NCBI GenBank assembly: GCA_946807835.1
Contig: OX327696.1
Coordinates: forward strand, 4,166,501-4,230,500
Origin: Ailanthus altissimus
Taxonomy: Eukaryota; Streptophyta; Magnoliopsida; Sapindales; Simaroubaceae
DNA length: 64,000 nucleotides
Direction: 5' to 3'
Shown here: positions 21,512-34,900 of the stretch, piece by piece
How the letters are laid out: each line of letters begins with the position of its first letter
Position numbering within the stretch: the first letter of the stretch is position 1
Position numbers and translations under genes: made by a program
The notes under the pieces: generated by a model
Databases searched by the model: none
What the model saw: the letters and a program-made list of their open reading frames with translations, nothing else
What the model was told of the DNA's origin: nothing

Positions 21512-22214
21512 TGTTGGAAGTTGGTGATTTAACAATCTTGAATGGGTAAGAATTGGAAGCATATAAAGAGGAGAGTCATCATGAAGTCGAGTATGCGTTG
21601 GACGCACAAGACGGGATTTGGAAGCAAGGGAGAACGCGAGAAAGCAAACAGCAGGCCACAGTGCCGCGGCATCGAATCTCAATGTCGCAGCATCCAAAGG
21701 CAATGTCAAGGCATCCAGCTTCGGAAAATCTGTTTTATGCTCGGTTTTGACTTCTTTTAGGGGGTTTCAGACTCCTAAACTCTTGGACTCTTATTCCAAC
21801 TAGGTTTAAGATTTTTAGGGACGTTTTACTCATTATATAAACCCTTTAGATTGAATATTAAACATTAAGAGAGATTTTAAGAGATTAAAGAACCAAGTAG
21901 ACAGTAAATGTTTGTAGGTATTAAAGTGCGATCATTGTTGGACGTTTATTATTCTTGGAAGAACGAAAGTATACCTAAAAGAGTTAATAAGAAAGATTAA
22001 GATCGTTTGATCCACTATGGACATAGACTTTTGCCCAACTACGTAAATTAATTGTGTTGTATTCTTATTTTATTTGCTTTTATATTTTTGTTATTATATT
22101 TGCTTGCAATCCTATTACATTTCCACTGCTAAGGTGCATTAGGACTAAAAGTTAAACTTATCAAGGGGTTAGCGCTAAACCAAATTCCTATAAAAGGAGG
22201 GGATTCCTTTAACA
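21512..22214 (+). repeat. Copia 3' LTR
   Basis: 703 bp, beginning tgttggaagttggtgattta and ending ggattcctttaaca. It is preceded by a weak purine-rich tract (caaggaagag). It aligns along its length to the 5' LTR with substitutions and one missing block. Confidence 0.85.
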
Positions 22215-23205
22215 CTTAAAAATGAAGAAGAAAAACCATTAAAGGCTACTCGGGGCTAAAGATGGAAGCAAAAATATTTACATTTTTTTTCTTCTGATTT
22301 TTAATATAGAAGAACCAAAGAACACAAACTAATACATATTATCGAACAAAGAAAATAAGAAAAAAAGAAGCATACACTTAACAAAGAACCAAATAAAAGA
22401 CTCTTAGAAAATCAAAAGAAAACCAGAAACCCATTACCGAAATGTTAATGATTAAGAAGAAAAACCATTGAAGGCTACTCGAGGGCTAAAGATTCAAGCA
22501 AAAAGATTTACATATTCTTTTTTGGCTTTTGATAAAGAAGAACCAAAGAACATAAACTAATACATTTTATCGAACAAAGAAAATAAGAAAAAAAAAAAAG
22601 CATACACTAAACAAAGAACCAAATAAAAGACTCTTAGAAAACCAACAGAAAACCAGAGACCCATTACCGAAATGTTAATGATTAAGAAGAAAAACCATTA
22701 AAGGCTACTCGAGGGCTAAAGATTCAAGCAAAAAGATTTACATATTCTTTTTTGGCTTTTGATAAAGAAGAACCAAAAAACACAAACTACTACATTTTAT
22801 CGAACAAAGAAAATAAGAAAAAAAAAAGCTTACACTAAACAAAGAGCCAAAGTAAAAGACTCTTAGAAAACCAAAAGAAAACCAGAAACCCATTACCGAA
22901 ATGTTAATGATTAAGAAGAAAAACCATTAAAGGCTAATCGAGGGCTAAAGATTCAAGCAAAAAGATTTACATATTCTTTTTTGGTTTATGATAGAGAAGA
23001 ACCAAAGAACACAAACTAATACATTTTATCGAACAAAGAAAACAAGAAAAAGAAGAAGCATACACTAAACAAAGAACCAAAGTAAAAGACACTTAGAAAA
23101 CCAAAATAAAACAGAAAACCATTACCGAAATGTTAATGATGAAGAAGAAAAACCATTAAAGGATACTCGAGGGCTAAAAGATTGAAGCAAAAAGATTTAA
23201 AAATT
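22215..23205. repeat. Tandem array, unit about 229 bp, four full units plus ends
   Basis: The landmark aaaaccatt(a/g)aaggcta appears at about 22235, 22464, 22694, 22923 and 23152, giving spacings of 229-230 bp. Each unit holds ggctactcgagggctaaaga, aaaagatttacatattcttt, tatcgaacaaagaaaataag, caaagaaccaaataaaagac and cccattaccgaaatgttaat. With the cut copy at 18930-19112 the array once had about six units. The - strand view is T-rich with splice-like features, so the unit may derive from an intron or 5' region of the small gene to the right. Confidence 0.85.
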
Positions 23206-23245
23206 TACCTTCAAGCAGCGAGTTGCTGCTTAGTTGAGAGATTGG

Positions 23246-23512
23246 CTAAGTAACCGAGGTGGGCGACGGCGTAGGGGCGGTAACGGGAGTCTTAGAGATG
23301 AATGTGGGCAAAGGCACCGTGGTCGGCGGCGGTGAATTCAAGAACCCGCTGCCCGCGTAGAAGTGCTTCTCCTCTGCCTCAGACACCGTGCAGGCCGAGT
23401 AGAGGCGGCCAGAAACTTGCACCGACAGTGGCCGAGCCCAACGGCTGCACTTCGACTCACTCCTTTCGATCGACATCGACGCTGAGTTTGCTACCGTTGA
23501 TGACGACCACAT
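23246..23512 (-). CDS. Small proline-rich protein with PNRC-like motif
   Basis: An 88-codon frame in a GC-rich island (GC far above its flanks) reads SMSIERSESKCSRWARPLSV, then EEKHFYAGSGFLNSPPPTTV and PLPTFISKTPV. The motif FYAGS.F..SP.P..VPLP.F resembles the short C-terminal motif of a plant protein family related to PNRC/EDC1-type decapping or receptor coactivators (typical form YAGSAF..SPSPSSLPLP.F). In that family the motif usually sits near the C-terminus, as here, but the usual final helix is absent: the frame ends TSVT. A GT donor (gaag/gtaaat) lies 3' of the stop, next to the tandem array. It could be an intact small gene, a 3'-truncated one or a relic. Confidence 0.45.
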   Translation of the reverse strand: MWSSSTVANSASMSIERSESKCSRWARPLSVQVSGRLYSACTVSEAEEKHFYAGSGFLNSPPPTTVPLPTFISKTPVTAPTPSPTSVT

Positions 23513-23639
23513 TGAGGCGCGAAATTTTTTTTGTTTTGATTTTGCTCTTCATTCTTGCTGGTGTTGTAGCTGTTGTCTTTTATATTGACACTCAAGGGTA
23601 TTTTTGTAAATAGAGTAACTTTTACAGCGCGTTTGGTAA

Positions 23640-25500
23640 AATCACTTAAGGACAATTGCCATTAACTCCCCTATTATTTATTGTATTTATGGATACTGTT
23701 CGGAGAAAAGAACTTTTTTTTATCTTTTAAGTAATATGAAGTAGTTTTTTTTTTTTAAAAAGAGTTAAACAAATATAATTAATAGATTAAAAAATTATTT
23801 AAATAGTTTTTCTTATGTAGATCATTTTAAGTTCTTCATCCAAAATTTTTAAATAATTTTTTAGTCTCTCAATTATGTCAAGCGTCTTATATTTATTAGA
23901 TTATATTCTTTATGTAAGTTTACATATTAATAATAATTAAAAAAATATTCAAAAATAATCATTTACTTTAAGCAAAAAATTATTTTAACCACTCAATATA
24001 TTTATAAACTTTATCAGTTAAATATTTAATTTTTGAACTATTTTATCCTTAAAACATATTTGCATCTCTCCCACAAGTCATTTAAAATTTTGATTTAAAA
24101 CATATTTTAAAGTTAGTTAAAATGGGTAAATTTGAGTAGTATAGATTGAAAATTGTTTAATTTGATTGAAAATAATCAAAAAAATTATAATAAATGGACA
24201 AAACTGAATAAAAACCAAAGAAGAAGATTGAGATTGCATCTTAGCAATAGGGGTTGCACCTTGTCTTATGGTGCGGGGAGGGTGCGTGGTCCCTCCTCGT
24301 GCCATGCCTCACATGCAACGTGGGGCGCAAAGCTTAACGCTGAGAATCGGGTTATATCCATCTTTTGGTCTCCGATTTCTTTATTAATAAGATTATTCAT
24401 ACATTGTCTTCTTAGTTAATAAAGATTAGCAAAATAGTTTTTGATTATAAAAATTTATGATTTTTAAATAATAGCTATTTTAGATATTTTTCTAATAATT
24501 ATATACTATGAGTTATTTTAAATAAGAATTAATTTAAGTGATTTATTATGATTATTTTTTATTGAACTTTAGATACATCTAATTTGATATGAACTTATCA
24601 TATATAGAGAACTAATATTAGTTAAATTATTATTAATGATAATTTGATATGAACTTATTATGTGAAAAGATCTAATACTAGTTAAATTATGATTGATGAG
24701 ATTATAGTTTAACCTAGTATATAAAAAATTCTTTTAAGATTATGGTTCTTAAATCAAATCATTATTCGTAAAACTATTCTTTTTTCCATCACAAAGCGAA
24801 CTATATTGAACACTATATAAATTTTATTGTGGAATATTGTTATACTTTAATGTTCTCATTCAAAATTGTTAATCTATACATTCAAATTATATAAAATTTT
24901 AAATATATTTTTTTCAATATTCATAATTATAATTTGACATGATAAATTTAAGATTATATTCTATAGGTATAGATCCTATTTAATATTATGTCTAACAATA
25001 TTATGAAGTATGGTATTAATTTGGTAAATATTTTACTTTTTCATTTCTTGTGTTAGAAATTAAGCATAAAAATTTATTAAATAAAAATTATATATATAAT
25101 GTTAAAAACGTTTGCTCGCAATAAGAAAAAGGAAATTAAACTAGGGAAAAGAAAAAGGAAATTTAAAAGAAAGAGTTGCATGAAGCAATAAACTTTTTTT
25201 ATTGTCTTGCAACAAGTTGATGGACAAGCCGATGGATCAAGAGTGACGGTAGGAGCATGAAGGTCAAATGCAGAGAAATAATAAAGAACTCAAATTAACA
25301 ATTTATTCAATAACTTAACAATAAAAAACAAAAACCAAGACTTTTTTAGTATTGTCAAAGATATATTTATATTAATCATTAATTATTGTAAACTTAGTAA
25401 AATAAAATTGCTTATTGATTTAAGATACCGCTTAAATAATAATTATTAAACTAATAAAATATTAAATAAATTAATTAAAATAAAACTAAAACTAATTAGT
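23640..25500. other. AT-rich intergenic DNA
   Basis: At 24225-24345 there is a GC-richer patch (ggtgcggggagggtgcgtgg) in no recognised element. At about 24576-24715 a unit near 65 bp (aatttgatatgaacttat ... ctagttaaattatga) is duplicated in tandem. No gene was recognised. The 3' UTR of SGR2 probably ends somewhere between 25500 and 25950. Confidence 0.45.
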
Positions 25501-25953
25501 TTCTAAAATTAATAAGCTTCTAAGTTTGATTAAAAATTCTTGTAGGTCTATAACTGCATCAGTATCAAATTGCGTAAAGTGGAAGCAAAGCCTTTTTCCC
25601 TCCATGAACATTAGTTACAATTGGCAACTATCGGGAAGAAAATTCTTGGCTTTATGTTTACATTCTATGTACACATTTTCGATTTCGAATTTCTATGGCC
25701 TAGAGTTCAAATTTTATGTACAGAATGAAGTGGGAAAAGAATATCTGCTACATGATTCTACAGTTCACTAACTGCTGAACTACTGCATCCACCTCTAAAT
25801 GTATCGGTTTGATAACTCCGGTTATTTTCCGGCCAAGAACATTTGTTTGAAATTGCAGAAGGATGTGATCCTGAACGCCATGACATGGTTGGTAAACGTT
25901 TACCAGAGGTTAAATCCCTGATATAACCAGTTACATTTGCATCTTGTTACCAT

Positions 25954-28900
25954 TCAGCGCTTCTTCATAAACCTCTTTGCTCTCCGCGAGAAGTTTCTGA
26001 CCATATTTCTGTTGGAGAATGTTAGGGGAAGCTCTTCTTCAGCAGTTTCTCTTTGATCGGACCAACCCGTGGACTTTGAGTTTTCTCCATTAGATTCCAC
26101 AGGTGAATTGGGATCTTCAGGTATATCTTGATACAAGTGTTTTAATATGAAAAGGGCAGTATCAGAATCCCTCCAATAGTTTCTGCACACCAAGATTCAC
26201 ATGTTATACATAAATAAGAAACATTACATGCAAACAACTGTTGTAATTAACTGATAAACAAATAGCCCTTAAATCAGGTAATCTTCGAAACATAAAAGCT
26301 CAAGTGATTTAAAATTTAATTATCTAAACCCATGCTTATTTTGTCCTCAAATTTACAAGCTTACAGAAATAGGATAATTTTTTATGAGTTCACATAAGGC
26401 ATGCAATCATGTAGCAGTGGCAGATAACATGCCCCCCAACACTTAATAGTTACAGCACTACAAAAAAACTAACAATATTTATTTAAATTTCAGATGACAA
26501 TCCTTTTCTGCACCAGAACTTAGCTGGTCAATTCTCAAGTTTGTTATAGAAAACCTCAAGAGTTGGCCTTGGTTCCACTAATGATAGAGGTTAAAGGACT
26601 TGGGCAGCTGTCCTCTTACCAAACTATTAGGACAAAAGAGGAAAAAAGAATCTGCAGTTCCTGATGCAATGCTGCTTCAAGAGAGAATTTACAACACTAG
26701 CAATACATCCTCGCAGAACTACATCAACTCAACAGATATGGATGTAAATACATTTCAGTGAAATCTTTAGAATATTTTGTTCTATTAAATAACTTCAGAT
26801 TTTCCCATGATCTCAAGCATAAGGCTATTCCATTAAAAGCTTCATTGCATGCTGCAAAGACACTTGTCAAAGGGATGTTCAATATACCTCATATTTGAAT
26901 CGTAAACATGCATATAAACTGCCTCCAAGGAACTTACGAGATAAATCAGCTTGTTGGATCTCAAGCATGGAATAATCAAAACATATATGATAAGAAACTA
27001 AATATGAGCCCAAGATATATAATTGATGATGCTTTTTTGGTTTAAAGTACAAAACACTTACGTATGAGATCCAATGGCTTGTAAATATGGATGTTCAAAT
27101 GTTTTATCCTGCATTATCAATACAAAAACTAACATTAGGAGGCATAACTTGGCACTCACTATATATGCACAATAAAAACCAATTATCCTGTCTGTCAATA
27201 ATGAAATGAAGCAATTCAAGGAAGTTCTTCCATACATGTCAAAGTATAAAGACAATTACTAATTGGCATCTTTTATTGTGTCCATTGCCTATTCAACATT
27301 CTTGTCATGGCACCAGCTTTGATGTTACCATATCAATACTGATGCATATCACACGTGGATCCCAGATCCTCATTATAGTCAAAGTGGCATGCAACAAAAA
27401 GATGTAAAATTACATGGCCAGGAAATTATTCATACACAACATGCAGATCCCTGGGTCTGTGTGTTTGGTCTTATAGGCATTGGAGATCCCTACTCATTCA
27501 AATGTTTTCAATCAAATATCCATCTTATCTATCTGACTACTTCGACACAGAATTCCATAACATCCTTGTCAACACCAGTTATTGGGATTGTCACATTAAA
27601 TCACTTGACAATTTGCTAGTTCTTTTTCACCTGAGGATTTATGTCCACATAGTACTTTATAAGACTGCTACTAGCAAGAGACTAAGAAGCCTAGAACAGC
27701 CAAACAATAAGATACACACTATCCACCAATCTGCGCTAGTCTCATTGCCTGGTGTAGTAACTGCCTGGGGTTTAAGATACACGAGATTCATCACTGGTAA
27801 CAGACATATGATGGTTTAGTTATTTGAGAAGCAACTAATATATTCAAAAGTTAATACATGCTCAAAGCTGTTTTAGTGGTAAAAGCAAAACATAACAAAT
27901 CGAAACAGTTTTTGAAGCAAGCTTGGATGGTTAGAATTGAAGTTAGACAAAGAGCATTGCCTCCAAAAGGAGAACTAGTCCAAAGGACCCCATACCTACA
28001 AGTAATTGCATTTTTATGCAGGGTCTCTCAACTTTTTCTATTTCAAGGGGGGAGTCAAGGGAAAACATTCTTAAACTAGTTCTGCTATTTGGAAGTATGG
28101 ACATCAATGGTTGTAACAGACAAGGGACAATATAGGACTGGCAACAATTCAAAAACAAATTATCAAGGAAGCATAGATACTAGACATATAAACACAAAGA
28201 TACACTTGGAACATTTATCAAGGACATGATATAATAGTAAATCAAAAAATGCTGTCATCAGATTGCAGTACATACTTGAAGCATATGGTCTATTCGTCCT
28301 TCTTCACTTCCAGTTAGCCTCTCCATCATGATAGAACCATATGATCTTTCTTCTTTATCTTGACCATGTTCTGCTCCTTCTGCAACTTACAGAAGAGATT
28401 GTTGATAGCATCAAGAAATAAGCTTAAGGATATCAACATAAAGTAAGTAACCTTGTTCTTATTTAGTTCCTTTCTTTGTCTCCGTTATATGTTTTCTCCT
28501 ATGGAAGAGTTTTCTCTCTTTTGGGTGGTAGGCAGTCCCAGTATACGGATGAGGATGGGCTGGGCTCCTCAAGATTGATACTTCTAAAGAAGAGCAATGC
28601 AAAAAATAAGAAGATCTATTACCTTCTACCCCATCTGTGTTTCTTGATTGACAAACTGTGAGGACTGTAGCCTGTTTCAACAAAATAGAATTCAGAACTT
28701 CAATAGTTTCTCTCATATGATCAGAAACCAAACATTGAAAAAAGCGTATCTTAGTTCCTGTCTTACTAAGAACAACAGGTCAATCAATTTTTAACAGATA
28801 CAAAAATATATTAATGTATGCATGTTAATGCATGCAAATTTAGCTAATATGTATAATAAATTTTAGATTTTGATGGTAATACACCTACAAGTCAATCAGG

Positions 28901-31900
28901 CTTCTCTAATTTTTTTTCCTTCTACTACGAAACTTAAGCTCACACCTACATCTACTATATAACCCTCCAACACATTAATAAGAAGAGGAGATGCCATTGG
29001 CCCAAAGGACAAACTGCAACCTACTAAACTTAAATCTCCTCACAGTCCCTGCCTACATTGATTATAATTTTTCACATTAACTTAGCATGATATATAATAA
29101 CTAACACACGTATTGTCATTTGCTATCATCCAAAGTGATAAGGTTGGTTTGCTTAAAGTTTAAATGCTACCAAAAATGAGGTAATTATATCCATATCCAT
29201 ATCTCTATACTGGTTCTTGCATTTTCAATTGCAACAATGTTGTATTTAGAACATCATTGCACGTTGACTTCCAATGGCATTAGTAGATCGAAATAGCATG
29301 TGAAACAATTCAACACTCGAGGGCCACTGAGTCCGCTATCATGTCAAAGATTCTGTCTATGGAGGACTCCATGTTTAGAAAATGTGATCTAATACCTAAA
29401 CGCACAGGGGTGAATTTTCGTGCCAAAGAAGAATGTATGGAGTATGTCCCACACTTAAGTACGACACGACCAAAAAGCTGCACTAATTGAAAGTGAAGGT
29501 GATAAATACCCAAACACCTAAAAGCTTACACTGTTGCAACTGGAAACATGAAGATGCAGAAAACATAACCTAAGACTCTGTATTAGGAAAGATTTTTACT
29601 TCTAGTGAAATTATTTGGAATAATTTATACTTTAAAAACTGCATCTTTTCTTATTGGTTATTTAGGGTTATGCTGATAAATGATCCATATTCGGCATTTA
29701 TGCTCAGTATTTCATAGATAATTGACTATTGATATTTGGAATGTTTTGTGCTTTCAGAAAATCTCTTTTTTTTTCCCCTCTATTCTTCCTCCCAAACTAA
29801 TCTTCCTTCACTTTCTCCTCCTTTTCTCTTCCCTCCATGTTTCTTCTCTCTCTCATTCCCTGTCCTACATCATATAGCCTGTTTCCTGTCCTAAATCAAA
29901 CATTCTCTGCAATAAGGGTATAAGAGAAGACAAGCCCAAAAAGCTGCAAAACAAAGTTAAACAATAAACTTAAAATTAGTTAGAAAGAGATGTTGGCTCC
30001 GGAAGTTAAAAGCTCACCCTTACAGAATTGAAATGATCCACTATTACTTGAGAACGAGCAGCTAAATCTTCAGTGAATTCCTAAACCACAAATATGTAGA
30101 ATATTAAAAAGAGAGAATTGGAAAGGGCAATAAAAAGCTTTGGACAGAGAAAAAGTAAATTCCATTCATTATTGAATAGTGTTAAAGGAGCTCACCTGAA
30201 ATCCTATGTGCAACCTCTTTCCACCTTTGTGGTAAGGGATAATAACCGGGCATTTGCTTAGGTATTCTTTACAAACAAGTGGTTCTATTCTGTATCAAAA
30301 TCCAACATAAATTCTGTAACTGCATCCCAGATTCAGGCTAATTTATCATATCAAAGAAAAAATATAGAAGAAAAAAGATAATGCATCAGGAAGCTTTTAA
30401 ATTAATGGGTGAAGCAGTTTGAAGAAAGATCATGCCTTTGACGCAACATTTTCAAGGAAATAAATAGAACTACTTGAGAAATCAGAAAAAATAAACAAAA
30501 TTATACTAGCATTGAAATAGTGAGCAAAAACATACCTATATGCTACAGGATCATATGGGTGAAAAATGTTGAACATTTGACGACAAGCTGGCATCTCTTC
30601 ACTTATATTTTCCCCCTCCCAGTACTCCTGCCCTTTTCCTGGAAAGAGGAGAAAAGGCAACCCATGAAACTGGATTTCTAGGGTTTGAATATGGGGACAA
30701 GTATAATAAACAATTGTCAAGAAGAAAATGGGAAAAAAAAAAAAAGAAGTGATAGACCTCCAGAGGATGGTTACAAAAATAAAGACAAACTACTAAACAA
30801 ACATCAAGACACACAAAAAGTTATTACATTTTTTTTTCCGGGTAAGAAACAGAAATTGTATTGAAGAGAAGATAATTACAATAAGTGGACAGGAAATCCA
30901 GCTAAATCTACCGTATCTCATCTATGTTTTAAATGATGACATTTGGCTAAATACAAACAGCAAAGGCCCTACATAAAGAGTTATTAGACATCTATGAGCT
31001 TTTATAAAATCCATACAACTGATAATTGAAAAAAATGCACACGAACCTAATGTCAGTTAAATTATACTGGCAAAATATTTACGTATCAGAACAAAAAATT
31101 CTTCTAAGAGATGCTGTAACTATGAAAGTACTAAAATATGTTCATGTATAATTAAGTCTAACAAGCAATGACTGAATGACTTTAATCTTTGATACTGGTC
31201 TAACTTTTTGGTGTTTCCTGAGAAGAAAGCATTTGTTGAAACTTGTCTAAAGAATTGCAGATCCACAGTGTAACAAGAGTTATGTTTTATTATTTACCCA
31301 AACTACTAAACATATAAATGACTAGAAAATCGAAAATTTTCTCTGAATGCCATGTCCAACTGTTAGGATATTCATTAATCAACCGTGTTTGAAGACATAA
31401 GATTATTGAGTATTACCCATGCCAATCCGAACATTGCGCAAGGATAGGAAGACACCAAGAGGTGATCCAACAGCAAAGAATGTGTCAACCTGAGGTGTAC
31501 ATCAAATAAATTACAAGATCCATAGTATAATCCAGATATCCAAATGACATACAAGCCATGGAAAGATCCAATTTTCTTTTCTTCTTAAAAAATGCAAAGA
31601 TTTAAATATGCAATTTATCAAATGCAGAGGGCTAAACTATGTTATATTTGGGAAAGCTATCTGTTCCAACAGAAAGGTTAATGAAAAAAAAAAGATACCA
31701 AAAAGGAACAAGAGTTCTTTTGTCTCTCAACCTTGAACTCAAGCTTTGTGTACTTAATGTACGGAGTATAACTCATTGGTGCATCATCTAGCTTGGCTGC
31801 CAGCTTCTCAGGTATGGGTTGCATTGAATTGGTAGGAAGCACCTTGTCATGTTCTGTTTATGCAACACATGAAAACTTAAAGATATCAAAAATTCCTTCC

Positions 31901-34900
31901 ATAAGAAACAACCAAAAAAGAGAATGTGAAGTTCAGAGATCAACCCAATGGAACCTACCATTAACACCTCTACCATTAAGTTGCAATTCCAATTCTGCTA
32001 CCTTTTCTTTTAGGCAATGAATCTGAAAGACAGAAACATTTCATTAAGGTGCTGTATCAATCATAAACTGAATGTCTCTCTAAAAGTACTTACTAATAAG
32101 AAAGGATTGGATTTTTATATTCTTAGACAAAAAGAAAATGGACTTCAGAAAGAACTAATAATTATATAATAAATTCAAAGAAAGGCATATTAAAAATATT
32201 ATAAATTCCCACCTCTTCTCTAAGAAGACCAATTGTTTTATCCTTATCACTGGTATCTATGCATTCTTCCTCTGCCATCTTCTCTATGCCAGCATAAAGG
32301 ACATCATAGTTTGGGTAGGTAGCTTCATTCAAGTCAGCCTTTTCTGGAGAAAGCATGGGACTAGAATCATGAACCATTTCATGAACATCTTTGCCACCTG
32401 TTCGTTCAGAGTCCATAGCTGTTGCAGTAATTCCACCTGAATCTGACATGACAGGACCCATAAATTGGGGAAACTCTTCAGAATGTCCTTCCTCATGCAT
32501 TGGTTGAGTTGATTGTTCACTCATTGTGTCCTCATCAGCAGGATTCACCTTTTCTATATTGTCATTCATCATAGTGGAGATATTATTCTCCAGATTGGTT
32601 AAAGAGTCACTCCTAGAAGGCGGGTTGTTCATATCCGGGGGAGATTCTTCAGTACTGGGATGTTCTTTGTACATCCACTCCATTGGAAATGGAGAAGATA
32701 GATTTTCTTGATGGCAGAGGATGTCATAGGAGAGGACACTTCCCAAGGAATGACCATATATGGAAACCTATACGAATTTTAGCATAAATTAAAGGATTAT
32801 CCAATCAAAATCATCACTTAGTTATTATAGGCTAATAAAGAGATATCAGCATCCCATACCTTTCCATCATAGCCAGGATTCCGCTTAAGAAACTTCAGAT
32901 ATAACCGATTTAATTGGTTTGAAACCTGAAGGAGAAATGCATGTTCATCATCTAAAACTTCAGATTTTTTTTCTCACTACCAACTAGACAGATTGAAACC
33001 ATAAAAAAAATTTCTAAAGCATCCAGTCAAAATCATAAAAGGATTAAGTCAGAAGGAATTTTAAACACAAATCAACCTATGAGAGGATTGCCAATGAGAA
33101 AATGAAACTGTTGCATTTTCAACACATCCCCACCAAATAGATGTTCCCAAGAGATATTTTATCAATGTAAGTGGGAACCTCACAAATTGAAGGTTCCCAC
33201 ATCTATACATAAGAGCTCCTCAATCAATCCTCTTATTGACTATCAATAACATGCTTTGAGCGTGAGAAAAATAACATTACTTCATGCTAGCCATTAAGCA
33301 ACTGGCAAATAGAAAAAATTTCTCAAAATCAACAATCAAGTTAAAAAGCTTGATAGCCATTTGCAAAATTTCTCCATTTAATTTTGCTAATAGTTTATTT
33401 TTTGTTTGTGTCTGGTGAAAGCACTTTTGACAGCTTATAAAGAATTGATCTGGACAAAATTATCATTTGAAAGTACAAAATAAAACCATATGTTTCCATG
33501 CCTGTAGTGTTTGTGATTTTGTGTCCTTTGGAAGAAAATAAGAGTACAACTTAACATGAACCAAAAAAGTGTAATTTTAGCTACTAAGCTAATAATCAAC
33601 TCTCACAGGGCATTTGAATGATCAAATGTTATAAGACAAGTAATTGTCCTAGTCAAATAATGATTTCTAGTGTTCATCATACTTTCTAGCAGTTGTTTCC
33701 TATGGTATTTCTAGAATATGATGTCTAAACTAGTCTTCCTTACAGTCTAACTGAATATTTGTGCTTGCTGAGTTTCTTTACAATAAAACCACCTTTCCCA
33801 CTACCATAAAGCAATATTTGAAATTCCATTTACAAATCAAGGGGGAAATTGCCTATGAATAAGGCATCGGAAATCTAAAGCGAGATAATAATTTCAAGGT
33901 GGTCAAATTCATCTCAGATTATCTGTGGAGAGCTTATAGAAGCGAATTAGAGAAGTGACAGTCACGCAATTAGTAAAATAGCTGATTTGTAAAATCAATA
34001 GATATTCTTTTTCCCATTCTTTTTCTTATAGGAGATGGTAAATATAACCTATAGCATGCCTTCCAGTGTAAGTACATGGTCTATATAACATATAGTTTGC
34101 CTTCCAGTGTAAATACAATGTAAATGTCATATTAACCAAGCATTTCAGATGGAATAGTGAAACAACTTTTCCCTAAAACATCAAAAATGAAGAAGAGACA
34201 ATTAAACTAGAGATAAGATAAGCAGTACCGAATTGATAATATCCTGACAGTAGATGGGGCTCATGTAATACAATACATCATGAACTGTTGCACTCAGCGT
34301 GACGCGCAAACCCCGTACACCATCTAAAGTGATCTTTTCAACAGCAGTTTCACCACTAAGCTTCAAACCCTTTCTCCACTGAAATAAAAATATAGTGGCA
34401 TCCGATAGAAGATTTAGCACACTTTTATTGGGAAAAGAAAAAGAATCACTATTTAGCTTTTAATAGGAAACATGAAACCAAATTCATTAATGATAAGAGC
34501 GGTTAAGAAGATAGTTAGCAGTCCACCTCAAATTATCTCAAACTTAAGCAAAATAGCATTCCAATCACACATAAGACAAACCTTACAACAGTTAATAATC
34601 ATGGTCGGCGCACCAAGAAGAGGTATAAGAGAATGGTGGCAACGATATTGGACAGAAAAGAGTGAGGAGAACCCAACACTTTAATATTACTTTGAGCTTA
34701 AGAATACTTAAGCTCTAACAGTTATGATTATGATACACAAAACCATCAAGAAAACCTGTCAATGCATCTACTCATTTCACATTAGCTTCAGATAAACAGA
34801 GCTTGAATTCGTCAAACATGTTTCATTTTCAGATCCCACACAATATGAGACAAGTTCCTGATACAAGGAAATCAACAGAAAAAGAAAAGGAAATCTCAAC

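Larger units (their letters stand above)
19113..22214 (+). mobile_element. Non-autonomous Copia LTR retrotransposon (gag-only)
   Basis: Two LTRs (19113-19928 and 21512-22214), both starting TGTTGGAAGTT and ending in ACA, enclose a 1583-bp interior. The flanks gttaa (19108-19112) and cttaa (22215-22219) differ at one base, consistent with a 5-bp target duplication with one substitution. The PBS follows the 5' LTR after 3 bp. The interior has gag and a short protease-to-pre-integrase part, with no integrase, reverse transcriptase or RNase H, so the element is a deletion derivative. It sits inside a tandem repeat array. The LTRs differ in length (816 against 703 bp) and by many substitutions, so the insertion is not recent. 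Confidence 0.85.

Noticed and set aside
19113..22214. Possibility that the 229-bp array is the Copia's own repeat
   Set aside because: The units lie outside both LTRs and one unit is cut by the 5' LTR, so the array predates the insertion.
23302..23613. Open frame of 103 codons on +
   Set aside because: Shadow of the - strand PNRC-like ORF extended by chance into a hydrophobic T-rich flank; no family match.
27389..27819. Two + strand open frames in SGR2 intron 19
   Set aside because: They lie between exons 19 and 20 of SGR2 on the opposite strand and have no domain features.
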